64,000 nucleotides of DNA from Christiangramia flava JLT2011 (GTDB lineage: Bacteria; Bacteroidota; Bacteroidia; Flavobacteriales; Flavobacteriaceae). The position numbers and the translations under genes were made by a program. The stretch is from positions 1,636,001 through 1,700,000 of the forward strand of contig NZ_CP016359.1 of NCBI RefSeq assembly GCF_001951155.1, given 5' to 3'. This document shows positions 53,741 to 62,933 of the stretch, in pieces (within the stretch, counting starts at the first letter, position 1; each line of letters starts with the position of its first letter). The notes under the pieces are model-generated. The model was given only the letters and a program-made list of their open reading frames with translations. It did no database searches and was not told where the DNA came from.

Positions 53741-54598
53741 CGTTCAATCCAAAAAGAAGAAATTAGGACACGATCAGAATTTAGATATGCACATCACCCT
53801 AAGGATGTTAAAGGATATACTACCGAGGAATTAAGGGAGCATTTTCTTATTCCGGAATTATTTGTCAAAGACCAAATTTCACTTACTTATACCATGTACG
53901 ACAGGTACATCCCCGGAGGAGCTTTTCCAGTATCAAAATCATTGAAACTGGAAGCTATCGATGAGCTTAAGGCTGATAATTTTCTAGACCGTCGCGAATT
54001 GGGAGTGATCAACTTTGGAGGTAAAGGAAAGATTACCGTAGATGGGGAGTCATATGAGATAGGCCACAGGGAAGCTCTATATGTAGGTAGAGGTCCTAAA
54101 GATGTAGTTTTCGAGGCTACCGATGAACAACCTTATTTCTATATCAATTCAGCTCCTGCGCATAAATCCTATCCAACGAAAAAGGTGACTAAAAAAGAAG
54201 CTGAGGTTGTTGAGCTGGGAGATTCAAAATATTCTAATAAAAGGGTCATTAACAAGCTGCTGGTAAATTCGGTCATAGATACCTGCCAGTTGCAAATGGG
54301 AATGACCGAACTTCAGGAAGGAAATATCTGGAATACCATGCCGCCACATACTCACGAAAGACGTTTGGAGGTATATTTCTATTTTGACCTTGCAGAAGGG
54401 CAAACCGTAAGTCATTTTATGGGACAGCCGCAGGAAACAAGACATATCTTTCTTCAGAACCACCAGGCGGTGATCTCGCCCCAATGGTCTATACATGCCG
54501 GTGCCGGGATCTCCATTTTAACTTTTATCTGGGGTAAGGCCGGGGAGAATCTTGATTATGGAGATATGGATAAAGTATCTGTTGACGAACTGAAATAA
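53738..54598 (+). CDS. kduI: 5-dehydro-4-deoxy-D-glucuronate isomerase
   Basis: The protein has 286 residues against 278 in E. coli. Conserved blocks are YTTEELREHFLIPELF, RRELGVINFGGKGKITVDG, YEIGHREALYVGRG, MPPHTHERRLEVYFYFDL with the zinc His/Glu ligands, GQPQETRHI and AVISPQWSIHAGAG. It isomerises the ketouronate made by PL22 lyases and GH105 hydrolases to 3-deoxy-D-glycero-2,5-hexodiulosonate. The frame has no ATG before residue ~50, so TTG at 53738 is the likely start. KduD, which takes the next step, is not in the window. Confidence 0.93.
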   Translation: MRSIQKEEIRTRSEFRYAHHPKDVKGYTTEELREHFLIPELFVKDQISLTYTMYDRYIPGGAFPVSKSLKLEAIDELKADNFLDRRELGVINFGGKGKITVDGESYEIGHREALYVGRGPKDVVFEATDEQPYFYINSAPAHKSYPTKKVTKKEAEVVELGDSKYSNKRVINKLLVNSVIDTCQLQMGMTELQEGNIWNTMPPHTHERRLEVYFYFDLAEGQTVSHFMGQPQETRHIFLQNHQAVISPQWSIHAGAGISILTFIWGKAGENLDYGDMDKVSVDELK

Positions 54599-54704
54599 TT
54601 CAAAATGGAGAAGTGAAATTTAATGCAGCTGGTGCTAGTTTTATTTCTCTTTATTCCACTAATTTAAAGCAGTAAATTTCTTGTTGGAATTAATATTCTA
54701 AGAA

Positions 54705-54736
54705 AAGCCCGTGTTAGTTTTACGGGCTTTTTTATA
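54705..54736 (+). terminator. intrinsic terminator at the end of the PUL
   Basis: AAGCCCGT (54705-54712) pairs with ACGGGCTT (54722-54729) and is followed by a run of T. It closes the kduI transcript and could also end the small leftward frame. Confidence 0.8.
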
Positions 54737-54744
54737 GAACCTTT

Positions 54745-54837
54745 TCACGCCTGGAAGAACACGATATATAAAATGGCCATCAATGCGATCGAGATCAACA
54801 CAGCACTAACGATGTTTTCGATTTTAGAATCTGCCAT
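54745..54837 (-). CDS. possible 30-residue membrane peptide
   Basis: The ATG at 54837 opens a 30-codon frame ending in TGA. It has a polar start (MADSKIEN), then one hydrophobic helix (IVSAVLISIALMAILYIVFF), and ends QA. The composition fits a small single-span membrane protein, and a hairpin with its stem at 54705-54729 lies downstream in its direction. No family is recognised and chance cannot be excluded. Confidence 0.4.
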   Translation of the reverse strand: MADSKIENIVSAVLISIALMAILYIVFFQA

Positions 54838-55168
54838 TTGAATATATAGTTTTCCTATACATACGTATAAAGCGGTAATCCGGTTTTAGATTTGTCTTCA
54901 AGAAAAGCCACTAACCCCTTAACTTTTAGTTTCTTAAATGTATATATGTCAATTATATTGATACATTTGTAGTACTATTTACTTACCCCTATGGTTTTGC
55001 AATCCCCACAAACTAGTAAAACCAAATTATTTTGATTTTCGTATATAATTGTGAGCAGATTTCACCCGATGACCGGCTTTCCCCAATTTTATGGTGGTGA
55101 GATGGAGGAAATCCGTAAAATATTCTAAATTTATGCCCTAGAAGGGGCCCGATAGTAACCAAACATCC

Positions 55169-55432
55169 ATGAGGAAGTACAGAGATTTAGTTTTGATCCT
55201 TTTACTTTCAGTATCTCTTTCCTTCGCGGTAAGGGGTCAGGACCCGCCGGCTCCAGACACGAAGAGTCATACTGATCCGCCATGTGATCCGGGGACCAGT
55301 GGCGATGGAGGCAGCACCGGTGTTCCGCCGCCGGTAGGACTTTGTCTGCCCATAGATGACTACGTTTATTTACTGATGGCTGTAGGTGTCATGTACGGAT
55401 GCTATAAAATGCGGAATTTTGAACTTCGTTAA
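55169..55432 (+). CDS. small secreted protein with PID-CTERM-type sorting signal
   Basis: The 87-residue protein has a signal peptide (LVLILLLSVSLSFAVRGQ), then a short Pro/Gly/Asp-rich segment with two Cys. The C-terminal tail is GLCLPIDDYVYLLMAVGVMYG followed (one residue later) by a basic KMR-type end. The P-I-D motif before a transmembrane helix and basic residues matches the PID-CTERM signal of Bacteroidota, thought to be handled by an exosortase-type enzyme. The mature segment would be only about 40 residues. Its stop overlaps the convergent ribE stop. Confidence 0.7.
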   Translation: MRKYRDLVLILLLSVSLSFAVRGQDPPAPDTKSHTDPPCDPGTSGDGGSTGVPPPVGLCLPIDDYVYLLMAVGVMYGCYKMRNFELR

Positions 55433-56016
55433 CCTAATTCTGTCAGTCGCTTGACATATTTCCCGATCACATCAAACTCCAGATTGACCGTATCCCCTTT
55501 CCGAAGATTTTTAAATGTCGTATGCTCATAGGTATAAGGAATGATCGCTACCTGGAAACTGTTCCTGGCTGAATTGACCACTGTGAGGCTTACGCCATTT
55601 ATTGTGATCGAGCCCTTTTCAATAGTTACATTTCCCTGTTTTGGATCGTATTCAAAACTGAATATCCAGCTTCCTGAAGCTTCTTCGATATTTTTGCAGA
55701 TCGCCGTCTGGTCTACATGTCCCTGGACAATATGCCCATCCAGCCTTGCGCCCAGTTTCATGCCGCGTTCCAGGTTTACAGCATTTCCGGTTTTTAAGTC
55801 GCCAAGATTGGTCTTTTGAAGAGTTTCCTTGATAGCGGTTACCTGGTACACTTTTTCAGAAATATGGACTACCGTCAAACAAACGCCATTGTGAGCCACG
55901 CTCTGGTCTATTTTTAGTTCAGGAGTCATTTCAGCTTCCACAAAAAGATGCAGATTCTCATTCTCCTTTTCGATGCGGCTTATTTTGCCGGTTTCTTCAA
56001 CAATACCCGTAAACAT
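55429..56016 (-). CDS. ribE: riboflavin synthase alpha subunit
   Basis: The 195-residue protein has two lumazine-binding repeats. The first opens MFTGIVEETGKI and contains VAHNGVCLTV; the second has LDGHIVQGHVDQTA and ITINGVSLTVV. It dismutates two 6,7-dimethyl-8-ribityllumazine molecules to riboflavin. It diverges from pdxA with only 57 nt between the two ATG codons. Confidence 0.95.
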   Translation of the reverse strand: MFTGIVEETGKISRIEKENENLHLFVEAEMTPELKIDQSVAHNGVCLTVVHISEKVYQVTAIKETLQKTNLGDLKTGNAVNLERGMKLGARLDGHIVQGHVDQTAICKNIEEASGSWIFSFEYDPKQGNVTIEKGSITINGVSLTVVNSARNSFQVAIIPYTYEHTTFKNLRKGDTVNLEFDVIGKYVKRLTELG

Positions 56017-56073
56017 TGTATTCTTTAATTGTTACATTTGTGGGTAAATGTAAATATTATATCGCGAAAGTGT

Positions 56074-57120
56074 ATGAAACATTCTGAAATGATCAAACTG
56101 GGAATAAGTATAGGAGATTTGAATGGGATAGGCAGTGAGATCGTGCTGAAGACTTTTGACGATCCAAGGATGCTGGAATTCTGCACGCCGGTGATCTTCG
56201 CGAATTCCAAGACTATCAATTTTCTGAAAAAACATTTTAACCTGTCCTTGCATTTCCAGGGTATCGACGAACCTTCGAAGGCGATCGACGGGAAGATCAA
56301 CGTCATGAACGTCTGGAAAGAGAATGTAAAGGTCAATTTTGGAGAAGAAGATACCAGGATCGGGGATTATGCCTTCCGGTCTTTGGAAGCGGCTACCGAG
56401 GCGTTAAAGAGTGACGAGATCGATGTGCTGGTCACAGCCCCGATCAATAAACACACGATACAGTCAGATAAATTTAATTTTCCCGGGCATACCGATTACC
56501 TGGCGCGGGAACTGAATGGCAAGAGCCTTATGTTTATGATCACCGACAATCTGAAAGTTGGATTGCTGACAGATCATGTGGCTTTAAAAGACATCGCCAA
56601 TACCATTACCCCGGAACTGATCGAAGATAAGATCGCGATCATTCAGCAGACTTTAAAGCAGGATTTCAGGGTAGAAAAACCGAAAATTGCCGTTTTGGGA
56701 ATCAATCCTCACAGTGGGGATAATGGTGTGATTGGTAAGGAAGATGAAGAAATTCTGAAGCCCACCATCCAGAAAATCAGGGATAAGGGGCATCTGGTTT
56801 TTGGGCCTTATTCGGCTGATAGCTTCTTCGGAAGCAAGAATTACCAAAATTTTGATGCCGTCGTGGCCAGCTACCACGACCAGGGACTTATTCCGTTTAA
56901 AACCCTATCCTTCGGGAGAGGAGTGAATTTTACCGCAGGATTGAGTAAAGTAAGGACTTCACCAGATCATGGAACGGCCTTTGAAATTGCCGGCAAGAAC
57001 GAAGCGAATATTAATTCTTTTAAAGAAGCGGTTTTCAAGGCCTTGGAAATTTTCAAAGCCCGGGAAGAATACAAGGAATTAACCAGTAACCCCTTGAAAA
57101 AACAAGGAAGAAAGATATAA
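56074..57120 (+). CDS. pdxA: 4-hydroxythreonine-4-phosphate dehydrogenase
   Basis: The ATG at 56074 is chosen because the family starts shortly before the block IKLGISIGDLNGIGSEI. Other blocks are VTAPINKHTIQ, FPGHTDYLAREL, LLTDHVALKDIA with metal His, GINPHSGDNGVIG, and ASYHDQGLIPFK with a second metal site, then RTSPDHGTAFEIAG. It oxidises 4-phosphohydroxy-L-threonine in vitamin B6 synthesis. Length is about 348 residues, as usual. Confidence 0.94.
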   Translation: MKHSEMIKLGISIGDLNGIGSEIVLKTFDDPRMLEFCTPVIFANSKTINFLKKHFNLSLHFQGIDEPSKAIDGKINVMNVWKENVKVNFGEEDTRIGDYAFRSLEAATEALKSDEIDVLVTAPINKHTIQSDKFNFPGHTDYLARELNGKSLMFMITDNLKVGLLTDHVALKDIANTITPELIEDKIAIIQQTLKQDFRVEKPKIAVLGINPHSGDNGVIGKEDEEILKPTIQKIRDKGHLVFGPYSADSFFGSKNYQNFDAVVASYHDQGLIPFKTLSFGRGVNFTAGLSKVRTSPDHGTAFEIAGKNEANINSFKEAVFKALEIFKAREEYKELTSNPLKKQGRKI

Positions 57121-57142
57121 ACAAATTTTGTTTATAATTCAT

Positions 57143-57170
57143 TTGTAATTGATTAATTTTTATATCTTTG
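57143..57170 (+). promoter_or_regulatory. promoter of the yceD-rpmF operon
   Basis: TTG (57143-57145, preceded by T) and TATCTTTG (57163-57170) are separated by 17 nt; the -7 box is perfect. The yceD ATG follows after 37 nt. Confidence 0.7.
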
Positions 57171-57207
57171 CACCCGCCTTTCCGGGATCGGAAGGTGCTC
57201 AAAACTG

Positions 57208-57747
57208 ATGACGATGAGGAATTTAGATGAGTTCACAATTCCTTTTAAGGGATTAAAACTTGGGAAACACCAGTTTGAGTATGAGTTAGATAACGAGTTC
57301 TTTGAACATTTTGAGTACGAGGAGTTCAACAGTGCCGATGTGAAGATCGACCTGCTGTTCGAAAAGAAAACCACTATGATGGAGCTTACTTTTCTGGCAA
57401 CAGGAACTGTGAATGTGAATTGTGACCTTACCAACGAACCATACGATCAGCCCATAGATGGCAAATTGTTTCTGGTGATCAAGTTTGGCGAGGAATTCAA
57501 TAATGAAGATGAAGATTTACTGATTTTGCCTCACGGTGAATATGAGGTGAATATTCAGCAATACGTTTACGAACTGGTCGTGTTGTCTGTTCCGCAGAAG
57601 AAAATTCATCCGGGAGTAGAAGACGGCACCTTGAAATCTGAAGTACTTGATAAGCTGGAAGAGCTTAGTTTGAAAAATCAGAAAAAGAAAAATGAGGATG
57701 AAACAGATCCTCGCTGGGATAAACTAAAAAATTTATTAAACGAATAA
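57208..57747 (+). CDS. yceD: YceD-like protein (DUF177)
   Basis: The 179-residue acidic protein carries the DUF177 core: FLATGTVNVNCDLTNEPYDQPIDG and ILPHGEYEVNIQQYVYELVVLSVP, and a C-terminal DPRWDKLKNLL typical of the family. YceD is needed for normal 23S rRNA levels in E. coli and is almost always encoded just before rpmF, as here (12 nt). ATG codons at 57208 and 57214 are both possible. Confidence 0.9.
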   Translation: MTMRNLDEFTIPFKGLKLGKHQFEYELDNEFFEHFEYEEFNSADVKIDLLFEKKTTMMELTFLATGTVNVNCDLTNEPYDQPIDGKLFLVIKFGEEFNNEDEDLLILPHGEYEVNIQQYVYELVVLSVPQKKIHPGVEDGTLKSEVLDKLEELSLKNQKKKNEDETDPRWDKLKNLLNE

Positions 57748-57759
57748 TAACAGGAAGCC

Positions 57760-57957
57760 ATGGCACATCCAAAGAGAAAAATTTCTAAAACCAGAAGAGA
57801 TAAGAGAAGAACGCATTACAAAGCTTCGGCTCCTAAGGTAGCTGTAGATGCTGTAACAGGTGAACCACACCTTTACCACAGAGCTCACTGGCATGAAGGT
57901 AAATTATACTACCGTGGCCAGGTATTGATTGACAATACGGAAGAAATTGAAGCTTAA
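57760..57957 (+). CDS. rpmF: 50S ribosomal protein L32
   Basis: The 65-residue protein begins [19 protein letters not shown], the typical basic N-terminus of L32, and contains HLYHRAH in place of the zinc-Cys pair, so it is the Cys-free form. It lies in operon with yceD, and a terminator follows. Confidence 0.96.
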   Translation: MAHPKRKISKTRRDKRRTHYKASAPKVAVDAVTGEPHLYHRAHWHEGKLYYRGQVLIDNTEEIEA

Positions 57958-57983
57958 TAACTTAAGCGCATAGAAACTAGAGA

Positions 57984-58008
57984 AACTCTCACATCGTGGG
58001 AGTTTTTT
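57984..58008 (+). terminator. intrinsic terminator after rpmF
   Basis: A 9-bp stem (57984-57992 with 57996-58004, one G-T pair) has a 3-nt loop and a T-run to 58008. Confidence 0.75.
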
Positions 58009-58091
58009 GTTTTAAGTTGATTAAGTCCTAAAAAGACCTTAATTTGCAAGCCGGTTAGAATTAATTTTAGTAATTTACTATGAATGTTGAA

Positions 58092-58099
58092 TATGTTTG
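58092..58099 (+). promoter_or_regulatory. likely -7 element upstream of fabH
   Basis: TATGTTTG fits TAnnTTTG and lies 33 nt before the fabH ATG. No clear TTG is found at the usual distance upstream. Confidence 0.4.
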
Positions 58100-58132
58100 T
58101 GGGCCGGTTACGGGTGAATTAAATCCTATTTT

Positions 58133-59131
58133 ATGAGTAAAATCACAGCAGCAATTACAGCTGTAGGCGGGTATGTGCCCGAAGATGTGTTGACCAACGA
58201 AATGTTGGAAGAAATGGTGGAAACGACAGATGAATGGATCACCACCAGAACTGGAATTAAAGAGAGAAGAATTCTCAAAGACCCCACAAAAGGAACCTCA
58301 TTCCTGGCCATCGAAGCAGCAAAAAACCTGATTCAGAAGGCTGATATCAATCCTGAAGAAATAGATTTGATCGTGATGGCTACTGCCACACCAGATATGC
58401 CAGTAGCTGCTACCGGTGTTCATGTGGCCAGCCAGATCGGAGCTATCAATGCTTTTTCCTATGATTTGCAAGCTGCGTGTAGCAGCTTTCTTTATGGACT
58501 TTCTACAGGTGCTGCCTATATTGAATCCGGGCGATACAAGAAAGTGCTGGTCATTGGAGCAGATAAGATGTCTTCTATCATAGACTATACAGATCGTACG
58601 ACCTGTATCATCTTTGGAGACGGTGCCGGTGCGGTTCTTCTGGAACCGAATACGGAAGGACTTGGACTTCAGGACGAGATTTTAAGGTCAGACAGTATTG
58701 GCCGGGAATCTTTAAAAATTTCCGCAGGAGGATCATTGATGCCTCCTTCCGAAGAAACCGTCGCCAAGAAGTTGCATTATGTGCACCAGGATGGTAAAAC
58801 GGTTTTCAAATTCGCCGTATCTAACATGGCCGGAGTGAGTGAGCAGATCATGCTTCGCAATAACCTGACCAATACTGATGTGAACTGGCTGGTAGCACAC
58901 CAGGCCAATAAACGCATTATCGATGCTACGGCGAATAGGATGAACCTGAACGATGAGGGGAAAGTACTGATGAATATCGAAAGATATGGAAACACTACTT
59001 CAGCAACTTTACCACTCTTGTTAAGCGATTACGAAAAACAATTTAAAAAGGGAGATAACCTGATTTTCGCCTCTTTCGGAGGTGGCTTCACTTGGGGAGC
59101 CGCGTACCTGAAATGGGCCTATAACTCATAA
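58133..59131 (+). CDS. fabH: beta-ketoacyl-ACP synthase III
   Basis: The 332-residue thiolase-fold enzyme has the full catalytic triad: Cys in [12 protein letters not shown], His in [12 protein letters not shown] and Asn in [24 protein letters not shown] near the start and [13 protein letters not shown] at the end are further hallmarks. It condenses acetyl-CoA or a branched acyl-CoA with malonyl-ACP to start fatty acid synthesis. It is grouped with accB and accC, which feed malonyl-CoA production. Confidence 0.96.
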   Translation: MSKITAAITAVGGYVPEDVLTNEMLEEMVETTDEWITTRTGIKERRILKDPTKGTSFLAIEAAKNLIQKADINPEEIDLIVMATATPDMPVAATGVHVASQIGAINAFSYDLQAACSSFLYGLSTGAAYIESGRYKKVLVIGADKMSSIIDYTDRTTCIIFGDGAGAVLLEPNTEGLGLQDEILRSDSIGRESLKISAGGSLMPPSEETVAKKLHYVHQDGKTVFKFAVSNMAGVSEQIMLRNNLTNTDVNWLVAHQANKRIIDATANRMNLNDEGKVLMNIERYGNTTSATLPLLLSDYEKQFKKGDNLIFASFGGGFTWGAAYLKWAYNS

Positions 59132-59150
59132 AAAACCAACACCAAATATT

Positions 59151-59663
59151 ATGGATTTAAAAGAAATTCAGAATCTGATAAAATTCGTTGCCAAGTCTGG
59201 TGCTAGCGAAGTAAAGCTGGAAACCGGTGATGTAAAGATCACAATCAAGACAGGTGGAGACGAAAAAGAAACAACAATTGTTCAACAGGTTCCTGTTGGA
59301 GGTGGGCAGATGCCCCAACAGCAAATTCCTGTACAGCCACAGCAGCAGGCCCCGGCGCCGGCGCCACAGGCTCAGGAAAGCAGCGCTGAAAAGAGCGAAT
59401 CTTCCGGAGAAGATACCTCTAAATACATCACTGTAAAATCCCCGATCATCGGTACTTTCTATAGAAAACCTTCTCCAGATAAGCCTGCATTCGTAGAGAC
59501 TGGAGCAACGGTAAAAGAAGGTGACGTACTTTGTGTTATCGAAGCCATGAAACTTTTCAACGAAATTGAAAGTGAAGTTTCCGGAAAGATCGTAAAAGTA
59601 TTGGTAGACGATTCTTCACCTGTGGAGTTCGACCAGCCATTGTTCTTAGTAGATCCTTCTTAA
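59151..59663 (+). CDS. accB: biotin carboxyl carrier protein of acetyl-CoA carboxylase
   Basis: The 170-residue protein has an N-terminal helical domain ([20 protein letters not shown]), a Gln/Pro/Ala-rich linker (about residues 45-85) and a C-terminal biotinyl domain with [14 protein letters not shown], the Lys of which takes biotin. It carries the carboxyl group between AccC and the carboxyltransferase. It lies 19 nt after fabH and 56 nt before accC. Confidence 0.95.
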   Translation: MDLKEIQNLIKFVAKSGASEVKLETGDVKITIKTGGDEKETTIVQQVPVGGGQMPQQQIPVQPQQQAPAPAPQAQESSAEKSESSGEDTSKYITVKSPIIGTFYRKPSPDKPAFVETGATVKEGDVLCVIEAMKLFNEIESEVSGKIVKVLVDDSSPVEFDQPLFLVDPS

Positions 59664-59719
59664 TCTAACTACCCGTTTAAAAACCTGCCGGTTTCCCCGG
59701 CAGCATAAAAGCATTAGGT

Positions 59720-61069
59720 ATGTTTAAAAAAATATTGATAGCCAACAGGGGAGAAATCGCTCTAAGAGTGATCAGAACCTGTAAAGAAATGGGGATTAAA
59801 ACGGTTGCAGTATATTCAACTGCAGATGCCGAAAGTCTTCACGTAAGATTTGCTGACGAAGCGGTTTGTATTGGCCCAGCTCCCAGTAACCTCTCTTACC
59901 TGAAAATTTCGAATATCATCGCTGCCGCGGAAATTACCAACGCAGATGCGATCCACCCGGGTTACGGGTTCCTTTCAGAAAATGCCAAATTTTCAAAGAT
60001 CTGTGCAGAGCATGAGATCAAATTCATTGGTGCATCACCAGATATGATCGCAAAAATGGGAGATAAGGCTACGGCCAAAGCGACCATGCGTGCCGCCGGA
60101 GTACCGTGTGTACCGGGCTCAGAAGGTGTTCTGAAAGATTATAAAGAATGTCTGAAAGTTGCTAAGGAAATAGGTTTCCCGGTAATGCTGAAAGCCACCG
60201 CCGGTGGTGGAGGTAAGGGAATGCGCGCCGTTTGGAAAGAAGAAGACCTGGAGCCAGCTTGGGAATCGGCTCGAAAAGAGGCAGATGCTTCCTTCGGGAA
60301 CGATGGCATGTACATGGAAAAATTGATCGAGGAACCTCGTCACATCGAGATCCAGGTCGTTGGAGACAGCACCGGTAAGGCCTGTCACCTTTCAGAAAGA
60401 GACTGTTCGATCCAGCGTCGCCACCAGAAACTTACAGAAGAAACTCCGTCACCATTTATGACTGACAGTCTTCGTAAGAAAATGGGGGAAGCCGCAATAA
60501 AAGCTGCGGAATTCATTAAATATGAAGGAGCTGGAACCGTGGAATTCCTGGTAGACAAACACCGTAATTTCTATTTTATGGAAATGAATACGCGTATCCA
60601 GGTAGAGCATCCAATTACCGAGCAGGTGATCGACTATGACCTGATTCGCGAACAGATCCTTGTAGCCGCAGGTGTGCCGATCTCTGGTAAAAATTACATC
60701 CCGCAACTGCACTCTATTGAATGTCGTATCAATGCGGAAGATCCATACCACAACTTTAGGCCGTCTCCCGGCAGAATTACCAATTTACATGCACCGGGAG
60801 GTCATGGAGTAAGGATCGATACACATGTGTACAGCGGGTATATCATTCCGCCGAACTATGATTCGATGATTGCAAAATTGATCACGACCGCTCAAACCAG
60901 GGAGGAAGCCATTAATAAGATGAAACGAGCTCTGGACGAGTTTGTGATCGAAGGGATCCAGACCACTATTCCGTTCCATCGCCAGCTGATGGATCATCCA
61001 GATTATATCGAAGGGAATTATACTACGAAGTTCATGGAAGACTTCCAGATGAAGCCCAAAGAAGCTTAA
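59720..61069 (+). CDS. accC: biotin carboxylase subunit of acetyl-CoA carboxylase
   Basis: The 449-residue ATP-grasp enzyme shows [17 protein letters not shown] at the start, the glycine-rich ATP loop [29 protein letters not shown], and [14 protein letters not shown] with the active-site Glu/Asn/Arg. It carboxylates AccB-bound biotin using bicarbonate and ATP. The carboxyltransferase genes are not in the window. Confidence 0.96.
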   Translation: MFKKILIANRGEIALRVIRTCKEMGIKTVAVYSTADAESLHVRFADEAVCIGPAPSNLSYLKISNIIAAAEITNADAIHPGYGFLSENAKFSKICAEHEIKFIGASPDMIAKMGDKATAKATMRAAGVPCVPGSEGVLKDYKECLKVAKEIGFPVMLKATAGGGGKGMRAVWKEEDLEPAWESARKEADASFGNDGMYMEKLIEEPRHIEIQVVGDSTGKACHLSERDCSIQRRHQKLTEETPSPFMTDSLRKKMGEAAIKAAEFIKYEGAGTVEFLVDKHRNFYFMEMNTRIQVEHPITEQVIDYDLIREQILVAAGVPISGKNYIPQLHSIECRINAEDPYHNFRPSPGRITNLHAPGGHGVRIDTHVYSGYIIPPNYDSMIAKLITTAQTREEAINKMKRALDEFVIEGIQTTIPFHRQLMDHPDYIEGNYTTKFMEDFQMKPKEA

Positions 61070-61076
61070 TACTATC

Positions 61077-61103
61077 AAACCCCGGAATCTTCCGGGGTTT
61101 TTT
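61077..61103 (+). terminator. intrinsic terminator after accC
   Basis: CCCCGG (61080-61085) pairs with CCGGGG (61092-61097) around a 6-nt loop, with A residues before and a T-run after. Confidence 0.8.
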
Positions 61104-61144
61104 AATGCGCTAATTTTTGTAATTTCAGCAGGAAAATAGAATGT

Positions 61145-62269
61145 ATGAACTTTTCCTTCTGGGAGCGCGATTCCTGGTTCTCGAAAATTGACTATACCAT
61201 AATAGGAAGTGGAATTACCGGACTCAGCTGTGCTTTGCGCCTGAAAGAGCTTCGTCCGGAAGCCAATGTCCTGATCCTTGAAAAAGGGATTTTGCCGGAA
61301 GGTGCCAGCACCAAGAATGCCGGTTTTGCCTGTTTTGGGAGTATTTCGGAGATACTGGACGACTTGCGCACGCATTCCGAAGACGAAGTGGTGGAACTGG
61401 TAAAAAAGCGCGTAAATGGGCTGGAATTGCTTCGAAAAAATTTGGGTGATCGCGCGATCGGGTATCAAAGCTTTGGCGGTTACGAGCTTTTTTCGCCTTC
61501 AGATGAAGCCTTATATGCTGAATGCCTTCAGAAGATCCCCGAAATAAACGAGTTGTTAAGACCCATTTTTCACGATGCAGTTTTCAGCGAAAAGGCAAAT
61601 CAATTTGGTTTTAGGCAAATTCAGCCAAAATTGATCTACAGTCAGTTTGAAGGCCAGATCGATACCGGGAAAATGATGACCGCTTTACTGAAGAAAGTCC
61701 AGGTAGCCGGGGTGAGGATCCTCAATAATTGTAAGGTTTTAAAGATGAAGCCAGAGAATGGGCGGGTAACTATCGAAACCGATAAATTTCGCTTACAAAC
61801 CGATCACCTGCTCATCGCAACCAACGGATTTGCCAGCAGACTGGGAATTGAGGAGGTGAAACCAGCCAGGGCCCAGGTCCTGATCACCAAACCACTTTCC
61901 AAATTGCCGTTCGAAGGGACTTTCCATCTGGACCGGGGTTATTATTATTTCAGAAATGTGGGAAACAGAATTCTTTTTGGTGGCGGAAGAAATTTAGATT
62001 TTAAAACAGAAGAAACTGATACATTTGGTGAAACATCGGTAGTTCAGGAAAAACTGAAAGAGCTGCTGAAAACCACCATTTTACCTGGGCATTCATATGA
62101 AATCGATTACTCCTGGAGCGGGATCATGGGCGTTGGCAACCAGAAAAAACCGGTCCTGAAAAAACTGGATGAAAATGTGTATTGCGGAGTTCGACTGGGC
62201 GGAATGGGAATTGCCATTGGAAGCCAGGTGGGAACAGACCTTGCCAATTTAGCTTTAGAATATGATTAA
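61145..62269 (+). CDS. FAD-dependent oxidoreductase of the DAO family
   Basis: The 374-residue protein has the dinucleotide motif YTIIGSGITGLSCALRLKE, then GASTKNAGFACFGS, LLIATNGFASRLG, and near the end YSWSGIMGVGNQKKP and YCGVRLGGMGIAIGSQ for FAD binding. It belongs with D-amino-acid/glycine-oxidase-like amine oxidases; the substrate cannot be named. It overlaps mtgA by 8 nt, so the two are translationally coupled. Confidence 0.85.
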   Translation: MNFSFWERDSWFSKIDYTIIGSGITGLSCALRLKELRPEANVLILEKGILPEGASTKNAGFACFGSISEILDDLRTHSEDEVVELVKKRVNGLELLRKNLGDRAIGYQSFGGYELFSPSDEALYAECLQKIPEINELLRPIFHDAVFSEKANQFGFRQIQPKLIYSQFEGQIDTGKMMTALLKKVQVAGVRILNNCKVLKMKPENGRVTIETDKFRLQTDHLLIATNGFASRLGIEEVKPARAQVLITKPLSKLPFEGTFHLDRGYYYFRNVGNRILFGGGRNLDFKTEETDTFGETSVVQEKLKELLKTTILPGHSYEIDYSWSGIMGVGNQKKPVLKKLDENVYCGVRLGGMGIAIGSQVGTDLANLALEYD

Positions 62270-62933
62270 ACGAATACTCAAATTTTTACTCAAAGCGATC
62301 GCCTATCTTTTTGTTTTCAGCATTCTTATCACCCTGCTGTTCAAATGGGTGCCGGTGCCTTTTACACCGCTTATGGCGATCAGGTATTTTGAAAATCCTG
62401 AGGAATCCATTCAGCATGATTGGGTGCCGATGGAAGATATTTCGCGTCACATGCAGCTGGCTGTGATCACCAGTGAAGATCAGAACTTCGTTAATCACAG
62501 TGGTTTTGATTTTGAAGCCATCGAAAAAGCGATCGAAGATAATAAGAAGGGAAAGAGAGTGCGCGGGGCTTCCACCATTTCCCAGCAAACCGCTAAAAAC
62601 GTGTTTCTGTGGCCGGCACGAAATTATTTTCGGAAAGGCCTGGAAGCTTATTTCACATTCCTGATCGAAAATATGTGGAGCAAGGAACGAATTCTAGAAG
62701 TGTATCTCAATAGTGTGGAAATGGGCAAAGGAGTGTATGGTGTGCAGGCTGCAGCACAATTCTGGTTTCATAAAGATGCCAGCCAGTTGAGCGCTCAGGA
62801 AGCAGCGGCGATTGCGGCCATACTTCCCAATCCCAGGGAATACCGTGCGAACCCCGCAAGTAACTATATACAGGGACGGAAGAACTGGATCGTACGCCAG
62901 ATGTGGAACTACGGAAAATTTAAGCTGGATTGA
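62262..62933 (+). CDS. mtgA: monofunctional peptidoglycan transglycosylase
   Basis: The 223-residue protein has an N-terminal membrane anchor (LLKAIAYLFVFSILITLLF) and a GT51 domain: VITSEDQNFVNHSGFD with the catalytic Glu, RGASTISQQTAKNVFLW, and RILEVYLNSVEMGKGVYGVQ with the second Glu. It polymerises lipid II into glycan strands. No transpeptidase domain follows. Its TGA overlaps the next ATG. Confidence 0.94.
   Translation: MIKRILKFLLKAIAYLFVFSILITLLFKWVPVPFTPLMAIRYFENPEESIQHDWVPMEDISRHMQLAVITSEDQNFVNHSGFDFEAIEKAIEDNKKGKRVRGASTISQQTAKNVFLWPARNYFRKGLEAYFTFLIENMWSKERILEVYLNSVEMGKGVYGVQAAAQFWFHKDASQLSAQEAAAIAAILPNPREYRANPASNYIQGRKNWIVRQMWNYGKFKLD

Larger units (their letters stand above)
54599..55168. 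other. 570-nt junction between the PUL and core genes
   Basis: It holds the terminator at 54705-54736 and a 30-codon leftward frame at 54745-54837. The remainder is AT-rich with a stand-alone TACATTTG (54962-54969) that could be a -7 box. No tRNA end, transposase fragment or repeat of the 14230-14303 tRNA is visible. Confidence 0.5.

Noticed and set aside
56033..56040. TACATTTG upstream of pdxA as a full promoter
   Set aside because: The only TTG upstream leaves a spacer of 14 nt, too short for the consensus.
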